64,000 nt of DNA from positions 1-64,000 of the forward strand of contig QHTT01000072.1 of the NCBI GenBank assembly GCA_003220935.1, given 5' to 3'. Both the position numbers and the translations under genes were made by a program. Shown here in pieces: positions 1 to 8,689 of this stretch (position 1 is its first letter; every line of letters begins with the position of its first letter). The notes beneath the pieces are model-generated. The model was not told the origin of the DNA. It was given only the letters and a program-made list of their open reading frames with translations, and did no database searches. Origin of the DNA: Gemmatimonadota bacterium. GTDB taxonomy: Bacteria > Gemmatimonadota > Gemmatimonadetes > Gemmatimonadales > GWC2-71-9.

Positions 1-379
1 GCAGCACGCGCACGGGCGCTCCCGCTGCGTGCGCCGCGGCGCGCTGGTCCAGCTCTACGGCGAGCGCGAGCGAGTCGAGGGAATGCACCAGCGCGAACCG
101 CCCCGGCACGTGCTTCGCCTTATTGCGTTGGAGATGCCCGATCAGGTGCCAAGTCGCGCGGCGTCCGGTCGGCGTGTCGATCTTCTCCAGCGCCTCCTGC
201 ACCCGATTCTCACCGAGGTCGGTGAGGCCCGCGGCGAGTGCGGCCTCGACCGCATCCAGCCCGAAGCCCTTCGTGACGGCGACGATGGTCACCGGGTGCG
301 CCCAGCCGCGGGCAGCCTGGCGGCGGGCGATTTCGGCCCGCACGTGGGCCAGCCGCTCGGGCAGGGCCCCAAAATTCAT
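1..379 (-). CDS. yggS: YggS/PLPBP-type pyridoxal phosphate homeostasis protein, 3' end cut by the window edge
   Basis: Read from the ATG at 379 toward base 1, about 126 N-terminal residues are present and the rest lies outside the window. The translation shows AVTKGFGLDAV near residues 34-44, with the Lys (about residue 37) that binds PLP in this family, then GENRVQEA and WHLIGHLQRNKAKHV, all YggS signatures. The family binds pyridoxal 5'-phosphate in the cytosol and buffers vitamin B6 and amino-acid pools; it has no established catalytic activity. It lies 72 bases downstream of cdaA on the same strand, with a terminator-like hairpin between them, so it may be the last gene of the tilS-to-cdaA group or start its own unit. 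Confidence 0.9.
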   Translation of the reverse strand, partial: MNFGALPERLAHVRAEIARRQAARGWAHPVTIVAVTKGFGLDAVEAALAAGLTDLGENRVQEALEKIDTPTGRRATWHLIGHLQRNKAKHVPGRFALVHSLDSLALAVELDQRAAAHAAGAPVRVL

Positions 380-394
380 AACCGCAAAAAGTAG

Positions 395-430
395 CCGCCC
401 ACGCTGGCGGAGACAATCCAGGGTGGGCGG
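395..430 (-). terminator. Hairpin with a short U tract between cdaA and yggS
   Basis: On the minus strand the 8-base arms CCGCCCAC and GTGGGCGG enclose an inner CTGG/CCAG stem. The hairpin is followed by CTAC and five T residues before the yggS ATG. The placement after the cdaA stop suits a partial terminator or a processing hairpin. The T tract is short and displaced by four bases, so termination efficiency is uncertain. Confidence 0.4.
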
Positions 431-451
431 AAAATGCGACGCGGTGAGGGG

Positions 452-1252
452 TTAGCTCGCGGGAGCGGTAACGCGCTCGCCGCCCTCGAGATGCGAGATC
501 GCTCCGGACAAGAGATCCCGCACCTGCTGCGGCGTGAGGTGACGGTGCAGCAGCCCGTGGCTCGCCACCGAGATGGTGGACGTCTCCTCGGACACCACGA
601 ATACCGTGGCGTCGGTCTCCTCCGACAGCCCCAGCGCGGCGCGGTGGCGCGTGCCGAGCGACTTGTCGGCGACCTTGAACTGGGTGAGCGGAAGCACGCA
701 GCCCGCGCCGATGATGCGGTCACCGCGCACCAGCACGGCTCCATCGTGCAGCGGTGAGTACGGCGTGAAGATCGTCGTGAGCAGGTCCGCCGAGACCTTC
801 GCCTCCATCGGGACGCCCGAGGAGATGAACTCCTCGAGCCCGATGTCGCCCTCGACGGCGACGATCGCGCCCGTCCCGCCCCGCGCCAGCCGGTCCATCG
901 CTTCGGCGATTTCCTCCGCCACCGATTGGCGATCGCCGCGCGAGAAGCGCCGCATCAACGGCGACTGACCGAGCCGGGCGAGCGCGTTGCGCAGCTCGGG
1001 CTGGAACACAACGACTGCCGCAAACGGTCCGTAGGTGAACACGACCTTCAGGAGGAAGCTGATCATCTCGAACTTGGCGAGCAGCGCCGCGAAATACGCG
1101 ACGGAGAGAATCATCACACCCACGACGATCTGCATCGCCCGGGTGCCTACGAGGAACAGGAGGAAGCGGTAGATCACGAACGCGACGAGCAGGATCTCGA
1201 CCACGTCCGGCCAGAGCTGCGGGATGAGAAAGCGATACGCTTCAAAGTTCAC
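452..1252 (-). CDS. cdaA: Diadenylate cyclase CdaA (DisA_N domain), membrane-bound
   Basis: Makes cyclic di-AMP from two ATP at the inner membrane. The 266-residue protein has three hydrophobic segments (about residues 13-35, 40-58 and 68-84) followed by the cyclase domain with the two hallmark motifs DGA (170-172) and RHR (202-204). Length and architecture match CdaA rather than DisA. The start is the GTG at 1252, whose GTGA overlaps the folP stop; the open frame continues upstream but without homologous sequence. CdaA is usually followed by its regulator cdaR and glmM; neither is here. Instead it sits directly after folP and ftsH, which suggests coupling of c-di-AMP synthesis to this housekeeping operon. 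Confidence 0.93.
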   Translation of the reverse strand: MNFEAYRFLIPQLWPDVVEILLVAFVIYRFLLFLVGTRAMQIVVGVMILSVAYFAALLAKFEMISFLLKVVFTYGPFAAVVVFQPELRNALARLGQSPLMRRFSRGDRQSVAEEIAEAMDRLARGGTGAIVAVEGDIGLEEFISSGVPMEAKVSADLLTTIFTPYSPLHDGAVLVRGDRIIGAGCVLPLTQFKVADKSLGTRHRAALGLSEETDATVFVVSEETSTISVASHGLLHRHLTPQQVRDLLSGAISHLEGGERVTAPAS

Positions 1253-2415
1253 CGTGAGCTCGTCGTAGCGCGGGCCACCTGCAGCGCCTCGCGCGCCACG
1301 GCGGCGTCGTGGACCCGAAACAGCCGCGCCCCCCGCTCCCACGCGAGGGCGCACGCCACGGCCGTCGCCCGGTCCCGGTCCTCCACCGGCCGCCCGGTGG
1401 CGTGCCCGAGAAACCGTTTGCGGGACGGCCCGACCGCTACAGGATAGCCCAACGCCACGACGGTTGCCAGCTCGTCGAGCAGGCGGAAGTTCTGCTCCGG
1501 GGTCTTGGCGAACCCGAACCCCGGATCGACGACGATGCGGCCGCGCTCCACCCCGCCCTGCTCCGCCCGCTGCGCCGCCACGCCGAGCTCCGCGGCGACC
1601 TCGGCCGCCACGTGGCGGTAGGTGGCGAGCGAATCCATGGTATCGGGCGTGCCGCGCATGTGCATGAGGATCACGCCCACCCCCGCCCCGGCGGCCGCCG
1701 GGGTCAGCTCCGGATCGAACGCGAGCCCCGAGACGTCGTTCACGACGGCGGCGCCAGCGGCGATCGCGGTCCGCGCGACCGGCGCCTTGCGCGTATCGAC
1801 GGAGATCGGGCCCAGCCGGCGCCGCGCCAACTGCTCGATCACGGGGACGACCCGGGCGATCTCGTCCTCCACCGACACCGCCGCCGCCCCCGGCCGGGTG
1901 GACTCTCCGCCCACGTCGAGCAGCTCACAGCCGTCGGCGATGAGTCGCTCCGCCTGCGCGATGGCCCGATCGACCGCGGCGAACCGCCCGCCGTCCGAGA
2001 ACGAGTCGGGCGTGACGTTGATGATGCCGATGATGACGGGATGGTCGAGCAGGATCCGCTGGGCGGCGATCTCCCACGCCTGCGCCGGCTCCGCATGCGC
2101 GGCGAGCACGCGGCCGAGCTCCGGACCCAGGCGCTCCAGCCCGGCCGGCACGCGGTCGGGTCGTGCGAGCGGGGCGAGCCGGCTCGCCGCCGCGCCGACG
2201 AACGCCCATCCCTCGCCGGTGAGCACATCGGCGCCGGCCTTCGCGCCCCAGTGCACCAGCGCCTCCCGCTCGGCGCCGGTGAGATCTTCGAGGATGACGG
2301 CGAGCGGCTGCACGCCGGTGGCGGCGAACCACGCGGGCTGGGCGTCCCAGCCGCGGGCCGCGAGCGCCGCGCGCACCGCCTCGGGGGTGTGGGCGGCGAG
2401 CGCGGTGACCTTCAC
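1249..2415 (-). CDS. folP: Dihydropteroate synthase with an extra N-terminal domain
   Basis: Condenses 6-hydroxymethyl-7,8-dihydropterin pyrophosphate with p-aminobenzoate in folate synthesis. The catalytic TIM barrel starts near residue 128 with IIGIINVTPDSFSDGG, then GGESTRPG (about 169-176), ISVDTRK, VVNDVSG and the C-terminal VGPSRKRFLG. The 388-residue protein is about 110 residues longer than the usual 270-290, because an N-terminal region precedes the barrel. The start is the GTG at 2415, overlapping the ftsH stop as GTGA, so this extension is part of the predicted product. It contains ALVHWGAKAGADVLTGEGW, which does not match a folate enzyme I recognise. Confidence 0.92.
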   Translation of the reverse strand: MKVTALAAHTPEAVRAALAARGWDAQPAWFAATGVQPLAVILEDLTGAEREALVHWGAKAGADVLTGEGWAFVGAAASRLAPLARPDRVPAGLERLGPELGRVLAAHAEPAQAWEIAAQRILLDHPVIIGIINVTPDSFSDGGRFAAVDRAIAQAERLIADGCELLDVGGESTRPGAAAVSVEDEIARVVPVIEQLARRRLGPISVDTRKAPVARTAIAAGAAVVNDVSGLAFDPELTPAAAGAGVGVILMHMRGTPDTMDSLATYRHVAAEVAAELGVAAQRAEQGGVERGRIVVDPGFGFAKTPEQNFRLLDELATVVALGYPVAVGPSRKRFLGHATGRPVEDRDRATAVACALAWERGARLFRVHDAAVAREALQVARATTSSR

Positions 2416-4397
2416 GCCCCGGCGGGCTCCGGGGGCGGGCTCCCCAGCACAGGACCACGCGCCGGGGTCTTTTCCTTTATCTGGGCGCCTTCGGGCGCCG
2501 GCTGCGGCGTCGCAGGCGCGGGCGGCACAACCGGGGGCAGTGCCTTGCCCGCCACGACCAGCTCCACCTCATCGCGATCGAGCGTCTCCCGCTCGAGCAG
2601 CGCGCTCGCCAGCCGGTCGAGCGCCGCGCGATGGTCGGAGATGATCGTGCGCGCCCGCTCGTACGCCTCGGAGAGGATGCGCTTGAGCTCCGTATCCACA
2701 ATCTCGGCGGTGCGGTCGGAGATCTCACGCCGCTGGACCACCTCGCGCCCGAGGAAGATCTCGGCCTCCCGATCGCCGACGGCGATGGGGCCGACGACGT
2801 CGCTCATGCCGAACTGCGTCACCATCCGCCGCGCCATCTCGGTGGCCTGTTGGATGTCCTGCGCCGCCCCGGTCGTGACCTTCTCCGGCCCGAACACCAG
2901 CTCCTCGGCCACGCGGCCCCCGTAGGCCATGGCGAGGCGGCCGTGGATGTACTGCTTGGTGTAGTTGTGCCGGTCCTCCTCCGGGAGAGAGAAGGTGATG
3001 CCGAGCGCGCGGCCGCGCGGCACGATGGTGACCTTGTGGAGCGGATCCAGGCCCGGAATCTTGAGACTGACGAGCGCGTGCCCCGCCTCGTGGTAGGCGG
3101 TGAGGCGGCGCTCTTCGTCGGACAGGACCATGCTCTTGCGCTCCAGTCCGAGCATCACCTTGTCCTTGGCGTCCTCGAGGTCGTTCATGTCGACCGCGCT
3201 CTTGTTGCGGCGGGCGGCGAGGAGGGCAGCCTCGTTGACGATGTTGGAGAGCTCGGCGCCGGAGAGGCCCGGCGTTCCCTTCGCGATCCGCTCCAGGTTC
3301 ACCCCGGTCGAGAGGGGGATTTTGCGTGTGTGGACCCGGAGAATCTGCTCCCGCCCCTTCACGTCCGGCATGTCGACGACGATCTGCCGGTCGAACCGGC
3401 CCGGCCGGAGCAAGGCGGGGTCGAGGATATCCGGCCGGTTGGTGGCCGCGAGCAGGATCACGCCGTCGTTCGACTCGAACCCGTCCATCTCGACGAGCAG
3501 CTGATTCAACGTCTGCTCGCGCTCGTCGTGACCGCCGCCCAGCCCTGCTCCGCGGTGACGCCCGACGGCGTCGATTTCGTCGATGAAGATGATGCACGGA
3601 GCGTGCGCCTTGCCTTGCTCGAACAGGTCGCGCACCCGCGAGGCGCCGACGCCGACGAACATCTCCACGAAATCGGATCCCGACATCGAGAAGAACGGCC
3701 GTCCCGCCTCGCCGGCCACGGCTTTAGCGAGGAGCGTCTTGCCCGTCCCGGGCGGCCCGACGAGCAGCGCCCCCTTCGGGAGCCGGCCGCCCAGGCGCTG
3801 GAACTTCTGCGGGTCCTTGAGGAAATCGATGATCTCTTCGAGCTCCTGCTTGGCCTCGTCACACCCGGCGACGTCGGCGAAGGTGATCTTCGGCGTGTCG
3901 CCCGCGAGCAGCTTCGCCTTGGACTTGCCGAAGGCGAACGCCCGGTTCCCGCCCTGCTGCATCTGGCGCAGCATGAAGATGATGAGGCCGAGGATGAACA
4001 GGTACGGCAGGAAGCTGAAGAGGAACACGCCGAACGACTGCTTCTCTTCGCGCGCCCGCACGTCCACGCCCTTGTCGCGGAGCGTCTGCACCCATTCGGC
4101 CCGCGACTCGAACGGCAGGAGGGTGGTGAAATGCTCCGCCGTGCGCCGGCCGACGGTGACGGCGTGCTTGAAGTCTCCCTTGATCTGTTGCCGCTCGGTG
4201 ATCTCGACCGCGGCGACGTTGGCGGCGTCGAGCTGCTCGGTGAACTGCGTGTAGGAGATCTCGACCGCCTCCTGGCGGCGACTCGAGGCGAACTGCACCA
4301 GCGCGATCGAGCCCACGATCAGCAGCGCCCAGAACGACAGCGTGCGGAGCGTTCGGGCCCAGTTGAACTCGCGCGGCGGCGGGACGCGGTTCGGCAT
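2412..4397 (-). CDS. ftsH: ATP-dependent zinc metalloprotease FtsH
   Basis: Membrane-anchored AAA+ protease that degrades misassembled membrane proteins and short-lived regulators. Residues 21-37 and 122-143 are membrane segments flanking a periplasmic FtsH extracellular domain. The AAA module shows Walker A GPPGTGKT (214-221), Walker B FIDEID (271-276) and the arginine-rich second region of homology; the zinc site is HEAGH (436-440). At 661 residues it has typical length and ends in a Pro-rich tail. Its ATG at 4397 directly abuts the hpt stop at 4398. The order tilS-hpt-ftsH is conserved in many bacteria. Confidence 0.97.
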   Translation of the reverse strand: MPNRVPPPREFNWARTLRTLSFWALLIVGSIALVQFASSRRQEAVEISYTQFTEQLDAANVAAVEITERQQIKGDFKHAVTVGRRTAEHFTTLLPFESRAEWVQTLRDKGVDVRAREEKQSFGVFLFSFLPYLFILGLIIFMLRQMQQGGNRAFAFGKSKAKLLAGDTPKITFADVAGCDEAKQELEEIIDFLKDPQKFQRLGGRLPKGALLVGPPGTGKTLLAKAVAGEAGRPFFSMSGSDFVEMFVGVGASRVRDLFEQGKAHAPCIIFIDEIDAVGRHRGAGLGGGHDEREQTLNQLLVEMDGFESNDGVILLAATNRPDILDPALLRPGRFDRQIVVDMPDVKGREQILRVHTRKIPLSTGVNLERIAKGTPGLSGAELSNIVNEAALLAARRNKSAVDMNDLEDAKDKVMLGLERKSMVLSDEERRLTAYHEAGHALVSLKIPGLDPLHKVTIVPRGRALGITFSLPEEDRHNYTKQYIHGRLAMAYGGRVAEELVFGPEKVTTGAAQDIQQATEMARRMVTQFGMSDVVGPIAVGDREAEIFLGREVVQRREISDRTAEIVDTELKRILSEAYERARTIISDHRAALDRLASALLERETLDRDEVELVVAGKALPPVVPPAPATPQPAPEGAQIKEKTPARGPVLGSPPPEPAGA

Positions 4398-4952
4398 CTA
4401 CTCGAGACTCGCGATGTACGGCAGGTGCCGGAAGTTCTCGGCGTGATCCAGCCCATACCCGACGAGGAACACGCGCGGGGCATCGAACCCGACGAACTTC
4501 GGCTCGAGCACCAGGTGCTGAGCCAGATGTTTGTGCAGCAACGCGCAGATCTCCAAACTCTGCGGGTCCCGCTCCCGCAGCAGCGTCACGAGCCGGTTGA
4601 GCGTCTTCCCCGTGTCGACGATGTCCTCGACCAGCAGGATATGTTTACCCCGGAGCTCCGTCTCCGGATCGTACAGCAGTCGCACGTCACCGCTCGAAAT
4701 CGTAGCCGCTCCATAGCTGGCGGCGACCAGGAAATCCACCTGCAGCGGACGGTCGAGACGCCGCACCAGATCGCTCAGGAAGATGAAGGTCCCCTTGAGC
4801 AGCCCGAGGACGAGCAGCTCGCCGTCGGGATAGGCCGCCGTGATCTCACGACCCATCTCGGCGACACGCCGCGCGATCGTGTCCTCATCGAAAACGATGC
4901 GTGCGAGCTTACGACCGCCCGTCTGCTTCAGGCTCGCCGTACTCGGTAACAT
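4398..4952 (-). CDS. hpt: Hypoxanthine phosphoribosyltransferase
   Basis: Purine salvage enzyme joining hypoxanthine or guanine to PRPP. The 184-residue protein carries the PRPP-binding motif VEDIVDTGKTL and the SYGAAT loop typical of bacterial HPRT. The only ordinary in-frame start near the conserved region is the ATG at 4952, which makes the gene overlap the 3' end of tilS by 44 bases. The next gene, ftsH, starts immediately after the stop, so the three are probably co-transcribed and translationally coupled. Confidence 0.93.
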   Translation of the reverse strand: MLPSTASLKQTGGRKLARIVFDEDTIARRVAEMGREITAAYPDGELLVLGLLKGTFIFLSDLVRRLDRPLQVDFLVAASYGAATISSGDVRLLYDPETELRGKHILLVEDIVDTGKTLNRLVTLLRERDPQSLEICALLHKHLAQHLVLEPKFVGFDAPRVFLVGYGLDHAENFRHLPYIASLE

Positions 4953-6273
4953 GCACTCGCACCGCCGGAGTTCCGGGCTGCGGGAGAGCGGACGCGCTCC
5001 GACAGACGCCGGGAACCCAAAGAATCGTTTCGCCGCGGGCGACGACCGGGTAGCCCGCCCGGGCGCTCCGCGGCACGCGCGCTTCCATCAGCAGCCGCCG
5101 CACGGGCCGGTGCCCCACGCCTCCCAGCGGCACCAGCCGGTCGCCCGGCCGCGGCGGGCGAACTTCCCAGTCCGCTCCTGCGATCCAAGTCGTCCAGTCC
5201 GACCGCGGCAGACGCGCCGGGGCGGCCTCGGGCGCCCACTCCACCCAGAAGCACCCGAACCTCGCGCTTCCGCGCTCACTGCTCGCCACCACTGCTTTGG
5301 CTGTGCCGACGGATCCACGGCCCACTCGTAAGCGATCGAAGGCCACCTCGGCCGTCCAGCCCCCGCCCAGCGGCAGGCGCCGTCCCGAAGGATGCCCCGC
5401 GAGGCCCAGCAGTTGTCGCGCCCGGCGCGGGCCCAATACCAGCCCAACCCGTCGCGCCGCGGCGCGCAAGAGAGCCACGGACAATGCCTTATCATAGCGG
5501 GACAAGGCGGACCGAGCAACGTCGAAGCCGGCATCGACGAGGTGAAGCTGAAGCTGCGGAACGAGTTCCAACACACGGTCCCACGCGCGGCGATCCGCGG
5601 CCGCCGCCCGGCCCAGCCGCAGGATGTCGGCGCGCACCCGGCTTCCGACTCGCGCCGCGAGCCGGGGCAGCAGCTCGACCCGTACCCACGACCGGAGGTG
5701 GCGCGGATCGCGGTTCGCCGGGTCGTCGTGGAACGGGAGGCCCGACTCCGCGACGTGCGCCGCTAGCTCCGCGCGGGTGAACGGGAGCAGCGGCCGCACG
5801 AGACCCCCGCGGCCGCGCGCCGGCATCCCGGCGAGCCCCGCGAGCCCGCTTCCCCGTAGCACGCGCAGCAGGATCGTCTCGATCTGGTCGTCCGAGTGAT
5901 GCGCCGTGACGAGGTAGCGCGCAGCATGGGCCTCCCGGACGACGGCGAGCCACGCGTAGCGCGCGCGCCGCGCCGCAGTCTCGGTGGCCTGCGGCCCCAG
6001 TTCGAGCTCAGCCACTTCGAACGGCAGCCCGTACCGGCGCGCGAGGGCGCCGACCGACTGTCCGACGGTCCGGCTGTCCGCCCGAATTCCGTGATCCGCG
6101 TGCGCCACGACGAGCGAGAGACCGCGCCCCGGCGCGACCGCGCGCATCAGATCGAGCAGCGCCACCGAGTCGGGGCCACCGGAAACCGCGAGCACCGCGG
6201 TGCCCGGCGCCGGGAAGAGCCGGGTGCGATCGAGGTGCGCGCGGAAGCGGTCGAGCAGCGGGGCCATATACAT
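4909..6273 (-). CDS. tilS: tRNA(Ile)-lysidine synthase TilS
   Basis: Modifies C34 of the CAT-anticodon tRNA-Ile to lysidine so that it reads AUA. The N-terminal PP-loop ATPase motif is SGGPDS at about residues 31-36, and HSDDQIETILLRVLRGSGL is the family's second signature. A C-terminal TilS domain rich in Arg follows (about 454 residues in all). The start is ATG 6273, with another ATG two codons later at 6267; neither has a clear Shine-Dalgarno sequence. The open frame runs further upstream only because it is antisense to the flavin-reductase gene. The divergent 42-base spacer contains CATAATGATATC, AT-rich for this genome, and probably holds promoters for both directions. Confidence 0.9.
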   Translation of the reverse strand: MYMAPLLDRFRAHLDRTRLFPAPGTAVLAVSGGPDSVALLDLMRAVAPGRGLSLVVAHADHGIRADSRTVGQSVGALARRYGLPFEVAELELGPQATETAARRARYAWLAVVREAHAARYLVTAHHSDDQIETILLRVLRGSGLAGLAGMPARGRGGLVRPLLPFTRAELAAHVAESGLPFHDDPANRDPRHLRSWVRVELLPRLAARVGSRVRADILRLGRAAAADRRAWDRVLELVPQLQLHLVDAGFDVARSALSRYDKALSVALLRAAARRVGLVLGPRRARQLLGLAGHPSGRRLPLGGGWTAEVAFDRLRVGRGSVGTAKAVVASSERGSARFGCFWVEWAPEAAPARLPRSDWTTWIAGADWEVRPPRPGDRLVPLGGVGHRPVRRLLMEARVPRSARAGYPVVARGETILWVPGVCRSASALPQPGTPAVRVHVTEYGEPEADGRS

Positions 6274-6315
6274 AATGATATCTTGGCCCCCGACCTCACG
6301 CCCCGGAGGCTCGAG

Positions 6316-6909
6316 ATGCGGCCGGACGAGACCTACCAGTTGCTGCGCAACCTCACCTCCCCCGTCGTCGCGATCACCTCCGAGCGCGACGGGAAGCGCA
6401 ACGGCATGATCTCCGACTCGGCGGTGCGTGCCTCGATCGTGCCGGCGATCCCACGGGTGTCGGTTTACATCCACAAGTTCAATTTCAGTCACGACCTGAT
6501 CTTCGCCACGGGGCGCTTCGTGATGCACCTGCTGCGGAGCGACCAGTTCGAGCTGATCCACCGCCTCGGCTTCGCGAGCGGGCGCGCGCGCGACAAGCTG
6601 GCCGACATCCCCCATCGCCTGGGCAAGCTGGGCGTGCCGGTGCTGGAGGAGTGCTACGCGTATTTCGAGTGCCGCGTCGTGAACGTGATGGACACTGGCA
6701 GCTCGACGTGCTTCCTCGGCGACGTCGTGGAGGTTGGCTACGGCGCGAGCAGCCGGCCTCCGGGAATGGTGATGACGGCAGCGTACTTTCGGGAGAACCT
6801 GCCGCCGGCGTGGCGCCAGGAGTACGAAGCGCATCTCGCGGCTGCGCAGCGATTCGCTGCCGAGCGGTCCCGACCGATCCAGCCTGTCATTTGGAGCGAT
6901 CTCGCGTAA
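6316..6909 (+). CDS. Flavin reductase-like, FMN-binding split-barrel protein
   Basis: A 197-residue protein of the flavin-reductase-like family. It opens with the usual LRNLTSPVVAITSERDGKRNGMI arrangement, in which the substrate-facing Ser/Thr-rich strand follows the first helix, and continues with VSVYIHKFNFSHDLI and FVMHLL. Members bind FMN and either reduce it with NAD(P)H or act as flavin-dependent hydroxylase partners; the substrate is unknown here. The ATG at 6316 is preceded by GGAGG at a normal distance. It is transcribed alone, divergently from tilS and convergently with the unknown gene at 6946. Confidence 0.82.
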   Translation: MRPDETYQLLRNLTSPVVAITSERDGKRNGMISDSAVRASIVPAIPRVSVYIHKFNFSHDLIFATGRFVMHLLRSDQFELIHRLGFASGRARDKLADIPHRLGKLGVPVLEECYAYFECRVVNVMDTGSSTCFLGDVVEVGYGASSRPPGMVMTAAYFRENLPPAWRQEYEAHLAAAQRFAAERSRPIQPVIWSDLA

Positions 6910-6945
6910 CGCTGCCCTAGCGGTGCCGAGCAGGCGGCGCGTCGC

Positions 6946-8451
6946 TCACCCTGCCGCGTTCCGCTCGCCCGCCTCACGCTGCTGCATGGGGTCGTGTGGC
7001 TGCGCCGTGACCCACACCCCTGGATGTGGGATCGTGACGGTGAACACTTCGTTCACGCGCGGCGGCCGGGTCGTATAGGTCGCGAGGGCCTCCTGCCACT
7101 CGCGCGGCAGCCGGTCGGCCGAGCGGAGCGGCAGCGCGATGGCATTGCCGATGCGGCCCAGCACGGTGTTTTCGACCAGCTCGGTGAGGGGTCGTCCCGC
7201 CGGGTCGCGCAACTTCGCCAGCGCGGTGTACCGGGCAGCGGGATCGCCCGCCGAGATGATGGCGGTCGAATAGTAGAGGAGGTTCGCTTCGATGTGGTCG
7301 AGCAGCCGGCTGCGGGCGGCGCCGTCCGCGCCCCAGCCGTCGTCCGAGCTCAGCAGGCGCTCGAGGTCCGGCTGCAAAGAGCGGTCGAGCAGCGTGCGCC
7401 GGAAGATGTAGCCGAAGCGCCGCACCACGTCCGGCGTCGCGAGATTCGGCAGGCGGAACGGGACGAAGATCACCGGGCGCACGCGCGGAGTCCGCACCGC
7501 GACCTTGAAGCGCTCGAGCGGCTCGAAGAAGTGGAAGGTGACGACCCGGTCCGGGCTGGTGTTGCGCACCGTCCGGATCGCCGCCTGCGAGGGCGCTTCG
7601 TGATTCGCGTCGACGACGCCGAGGGGCCGACGGCGCAGGGCGCTGCTCATGCGCTCGGTGCGCTCGCGGATCAGCTGGACGGTGTTCGTCACCGCGACGT
7701 CGAGCGTGGGCTCGGAGAGCGTCAGCGGGTCGAGTTGCAGGTCGGTGCCCAGCGCCGTAACGAGATCGCCGAGCATCGAGCTGCCGACCATGCGGGCGAG
7801 GATCTGGAGCGGGCGCTCCCGCGCCTCCGCCTCTCGGCGCCAGCGGCCGTCGAGCACCGCGAGCCGCGCCTCGTCGCCCGGCGTCAGCGAGACGCTGTAC
7901 AGCAGCTCGCCCCACTGCACGCCGAGCGACTGCCACGACTCCTCGAGCTCGACGAGCGCACCGTACCGCATCGGCGCCGCGTGGTCGCTCGCCAGCGCGA
8001 AGAAATCCGCGACGGCGTCGCGCGGCCCGTGCTTCGCGTCGGGCGCCCCCTCGGCGAACATTACGAGCCGCTGGAAGTACAGGACGTGCCCCGGCACGTC
8101 GTGCGGCTCCGCAGGCCGCGGCGTCGCGGTCGGGCCGGGCTCTCGCGGGGCCCGCTCGCTCGCGCCCGACGGCGCCTGCGGCAGCCAGGTGGGCGCTGCG
8201 AGGTCAATCGGCCCTTCCCCCAACGACGCGGTGACGAGCTCGATCGGCTCCTCATTGCGGAGCCCCACACGCAGCCGCAGCTTGGCAACATCGCGCCGCG
8301 GGATCGTCACGGTGCCGTCCGCCTCGCTCACCCAGTAACCGGCCGGATTCCCCGTCTTGTCGAGCACGGTCACGGGCACGCCCTGCGCGGGCTTGCCCGT
8401 GTCCTGGTGCACGATCCGGAACACCCAGACGTCCTGCTCGGTGTTGGCCAT
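6946..8451 (-). CDS. Protein of unknown function with an N-terminal beta-sandwich-like segment
   Basis: I do not recognise this 501-residue protein. Residues about 10-60 (QDTGKPAQGVPVTVLDKTG...) resemble a carboxypeptidase-regulatory or transthyretin-like beta module. A Pro/Ala/Arg-rich linker of about 30 residues follows, then a long mixed region containing VLYFQRLVMFAEGAPDAK, TFHFFEPLERFKV and RPVIFVPFRLPN. There is no signal peptide and no membrane segment, so a cytoplasmic location is likely. I took the ATG at 8451, where the module begins; an ATG seven codons upstream is possible. No Shine-Dalgarno sequence is visible. Its neighbours on both sides are convergent or divergent, so genomic context gives no hint of function. 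Confidence 0.75.
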   Translation of the reverse strand: MANTEQDVWVFRIVHQDTGKPAQGVPVTVLDKTGNPAGYWVSEADGTVTIPRRDVAKLRLRVGLRNEEPIELVTASLGEGPIDLAAPTWLPQAPSGASERAPREPGPTATPRPAEPHDVPGHVLYFQRLVMFAEGAPDAKHGPRDAVADFFALASDHAAPMRYGALVELEESWQSLGVQWGELLYSVSLTPGDEARLAVLDGRWRREAEARERPLQILARMVGSSMLGDLVTALGTDLQLDPLTLSEPTLDVAVTNTVQLIRERTERMSSALRRRPLGVVDANHEAPSQAAIRTVRNTSPDRVVTFHFFEPLERFKVAVRTPRVRPVIFVPFRLPNLATPDVVRRFGYIFRRTLLDRSLQPDLERLLSSDDGWGADGAARSRLLDHIEANLLYYSTAIISAGDPAARYTALAKLRDPAGRPLTELVENTVLGRIGNAIALPLRSADRLPREWQEALATYTTRPPRVNEVFTVTIPHPGVWVTAQPHDPMQQREAGERNAAG

Positions 8452-8689
8452 AAGGGGGCGACCAATATGCAATTACCGGTGTGAAACTAACAGCGACGTG
8501 GACCACACACCCGCCCCGACCGCTGCTAACTGCTTGTGTAATCGAGAATTGAGCCTGCCGGCGGGGCGGGTGGTCGAATGTCGACCGAGAACCCGCGGTT
8601 GATGCCGGACCAGGCAACCATTAGCCTGTGGGCTCTCCGACCGCCGGGCACCCCGGCCAGGGATCATCCACTCGTTTCGTGAGGCTCGC

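Noticed and set aside
2631..4949. A 772-codon plus-strand open frame opposite ftsH and hpt
   Set aside because: It is a shadow of GC-rich codon positions on the opposite strand; the translation is low-complexity Arg/Leu/Glu with no homology, while ftsH is unmistakable.
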